64,000 nt of DNA from NCBI GenBank assembly GCA_049889695.1, contig JBMHCX010000016.1, forward strand, positions 1-64,000, read 5' to 3'. This document shows positions 62,671 through 64,000 of this stretch, one piece after another (within the stretch, counting starts at the first letter, position 1; every line of letters starts with the position of its first letter). Under the pieces are notes generated by a model. It was not told where the DNA came from and did not search any database. It saw nothing but the letters and a program-made list of their open reading frames with translations. This DNA is from WTJH01 sp049889695 (GTDB lineage Bacteria; Bacteroidota; Bacteroidia; Flavobacteriales; Flavobacteriaceae). Both the position numbers and the translations under genes were made by a program.

Positions 62671-64000
62671 ATGCGGTTCAGCCTTCTGATCTTTTGCCTT
62701 TTTTTAACTCCTTTCCTGCGTGGACAAAATATTCCCGATTCCCTAAAAATTGGCTTAGTACTCAGCGGTGGCGGTGCTAAAGGTCTAGCTCATATAGGCG
62801 TACTAAAGGCGTTGGAAGAAGCTAAGATTAACATCGACTATATCGCAGGGAGCAGCATGGGTGCGATAATCGGAGGGCTTTATGCAACGGGTTATTCCGC
62901 CGATCAGTTAGACTCTCTTTTTCAGCAAACAGATTTTTCTGAAATATTCAATGATTCCTTCGGCCGACAGCAATTAGATTTTGACGAGAAACGCAAGCGA
63001 GATCGCTATGCCATTCGTTTAAACTTCCATGGGAATAAATGGCATCCGCCACCGGCTCTAGCCAGTGGCAGAGCTTTTTATCATTTATTGCAAAAGTGGC
63101 TACACGGCTATACGAATCATCGTTCTTTTGACACCTTACACATTCCATTCGTATGTACCGCAACCGACTTAGAGACCGGCGAAGTACTCTATCTTGAAGC
63201 AGGAGATTTAGCAATGGCAATCCATGCATCTGCTGCACTACCCACCTTATTCGAGCCAGTTGCTTACCACGGAAAGTGGCTGATGGACGGGGGGATAACC
63301 GATAACTATCCGATCGATATTTTAAAAGAGAAAGGGGTGGATTATATCATTGGGGTAGATGTTCAGGAAGACCTAGTCAGCAGAGATGAGCTACAAACAG
63401 CTCCTCAAATATTACTGCAAATTGCCAATTTTGGAGAAGTAGCCACACGCCCCCAAAAAGTAAATCAAACAGATTGTTACATCAAACTCCCGTTAGAAGA
63501 ATACGGGATTTTGTCTTTCGCCCAAGGGAGGGCTATCATAGCAGAAGGCTATCACTCTGGGAAGAACGCTTTTACAGAAAGTAATTGGCGCTCCGAAAAT
63601 TATATTCCGCAACACCGCCCAAATGTTTCGGATAGCGTAAGCATCGACAAAATTCATATGGAGGGCTTGCATAAGCGAAGTGAAAAAAGAGCTCTCGCAA
63701 AATTGCGATTGCCCACTCCCGGTCAATTTCGTTTGGAAGAAATGCAACAAGCCATCGATCGACTGAGTGCCACTAAGCTTTTCCGTAATGCGCAGTATCG
63801 CTGGCATTCACAAAATTCTAATGACTTAATCATTACCCTGATTGAATGGGATAAGCCTGCGGAGTTAAAAGCCGGGCTTCATTATGACCAACTGTTTGCC
63901 AGTGCTGCTTTGGTGAATATAGACTATGCACAAGTGCTACTGCCCTACGATAATTTTTCTTTTGACCTCATCCTAGGAGACCAACCCCGCTTCGATTTGC
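62671..64000 (+). CDS. Patatin-like surface phospholipase with POTRA and barrel (partial)
   Basis: ATG at 62671; the frame stays open to the window edge (443 codons). A signal peptide (1-18) leads into a patatin domain with the oxyanion loop SGGGAKGLAHIGVL, nucleophile GSSMG (Ser near 68) and DGGITDN (Asp). A POTRA-like segment follows (about 330-390; KIHMEGLHKRSEKRALAKL), then the start of a barrel. This is the layout of Bacteroidota patatin/surface-antigen proteins, similar to type Vd autotransporters. Likely exported to the outer membrane. The 3' end is missing. Confidence 0.88.
   Translation, partial: MRFSLLIFCLFLTPFLRGQNIPDSLKIGLVLSGGGAKGLAHIGVLKALEEAKINIDYIAGSSMGAIIGGLYATGYSADQLDSLFQQTDFSEIFNDSFGRQQLDFDEKRKRDRYAIRLNFHGNKWHPPPALASGRAFYHLLQKWLHGYTNHRSFDTLHIPFVCTATDLETGEVLYLEAGDLAMAIHASAALPTLFEPVAYHGKWLMDGGITDNYPIDILKEKGVDYIIGVDVQEDLVSRDELQTAPQILLQIANFGEVATRPQKVNQTDCYIKLPLEEYGILSFAQGRAIIAEGYHSGKNAFTESNWRSENYIPQHRPNVSDSVSIDKIHMEGLHKRSEKRALAKLRLPTPGQFRLEEMQQAIDRLSATKLFRNAQYRWHSQNSNDLIITLIEWDKPAELKAGLHYDQLFASAALVNIDYAQVLLPYDNFSFDLILGDQPRFDL

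Noticed and set aside
377..64000. Antisense and out-of-frame open frames of 60-170 codons within long genes such as ileS, atpD, the thiolase and the SulP genes
   Set aside because: They mirror strongly conserved coding sequence on the other frame and show no family features.
1..64000. CRISPR arrays, rRNA or intact tRNA genes
   Set aside because: None of the expected repeat spacing, conserved rRNA segments or complete cloverleaf sequences was seen by reading; a covariance-model scan would be decisive.

Overview
The window is a stretch of chromosome from a Bacteroidota bacterium, most likely a marine Flavobacteriaceae. The clade is indicated by gldD/gldE (gliding), a DUF4270 lipoprotein next to a short glycogen-synthase domain and panC, an isolated atpD-atpC pair, four TonB-dependent receptor/outer-membrane type genes, YpdA, NADP-GDH, and candidate TAnnTTTG promoter elements with little Shine-Dalgarno signal. 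No rRNA, intact tRNA or CRISPR array was seen.

Region 1-3.5 kb is AT-rich and accessory. Two 58-bp direct repeats (163-220 and 2962-3019, 51/58 identical) each look like the 3' end of a tRNA gene followed by its terminator. Between them lies a 2.8-kb unit with three minus-strand genes (AraC regulator, SRPBCC protein, alpha/beta hydrolase). Its two inner ends carry inverted arm-like repeats (GTGTACC copies plus an 18-bp dyad whose two copies are exact reverse complements). No recombinase gene lies inside. Repeats of the same layout but different sequence flank it on the outside (TAGTACC on the left, TCCGAACC on the right). This suggests a tandem array of small integrase-less units at a tRNA end, and it is the best candidate here for an undescribed system.

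Region 3.5-8 kb holds a GH53 galactanase, a YigZ-family protein, small secreted proteins and a DUF4097-like gene cut by an in-frame stop. Region 8-22.4 kb is rich in anion transport: a SulP transporter; a Crp/Fnr regulator - SulP - persulfide dioxygenase/rhodanese operon with two matching dyad operators; a 2OG-Fe(II) oxygenase coupled to an ABC permease/M1 peptidase fusion and its ATPase; a voltage-gated K+ channel; a BicA-like SulP; and two small genes (CxxC protein, membrane-anchored HNH protein).

Region 22.4-31.3 kb carries a nitrilase, a SET protein, TesB and thiolase (fatty-acid metabolism), a DMT exporter, an HMA lipoprotein, then gldD-gldE-ssb-mutY. Region 31.4-42.7 kb has HU, a 29-aa mS38-like basic protein, RNase G, RecX, a BtuB-like receptor, atpC-atpD, a large TonB receptor, a bile-acid/sodium symporter family protein and an acyltransferase. 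Region 42.8-64 kb has ypdA, DinB, DUF4270, glycogen synthase domain, panC-panD, a flippase-like protein, radA, gdhA, recO, a heme-type TonB receptor, ileS, a DksA-type protein, a secreted protein, lspA, a 5-FTHF cyclo-ligase, uvrC and a patatin-type surface phospholipase that runs off the right edge.
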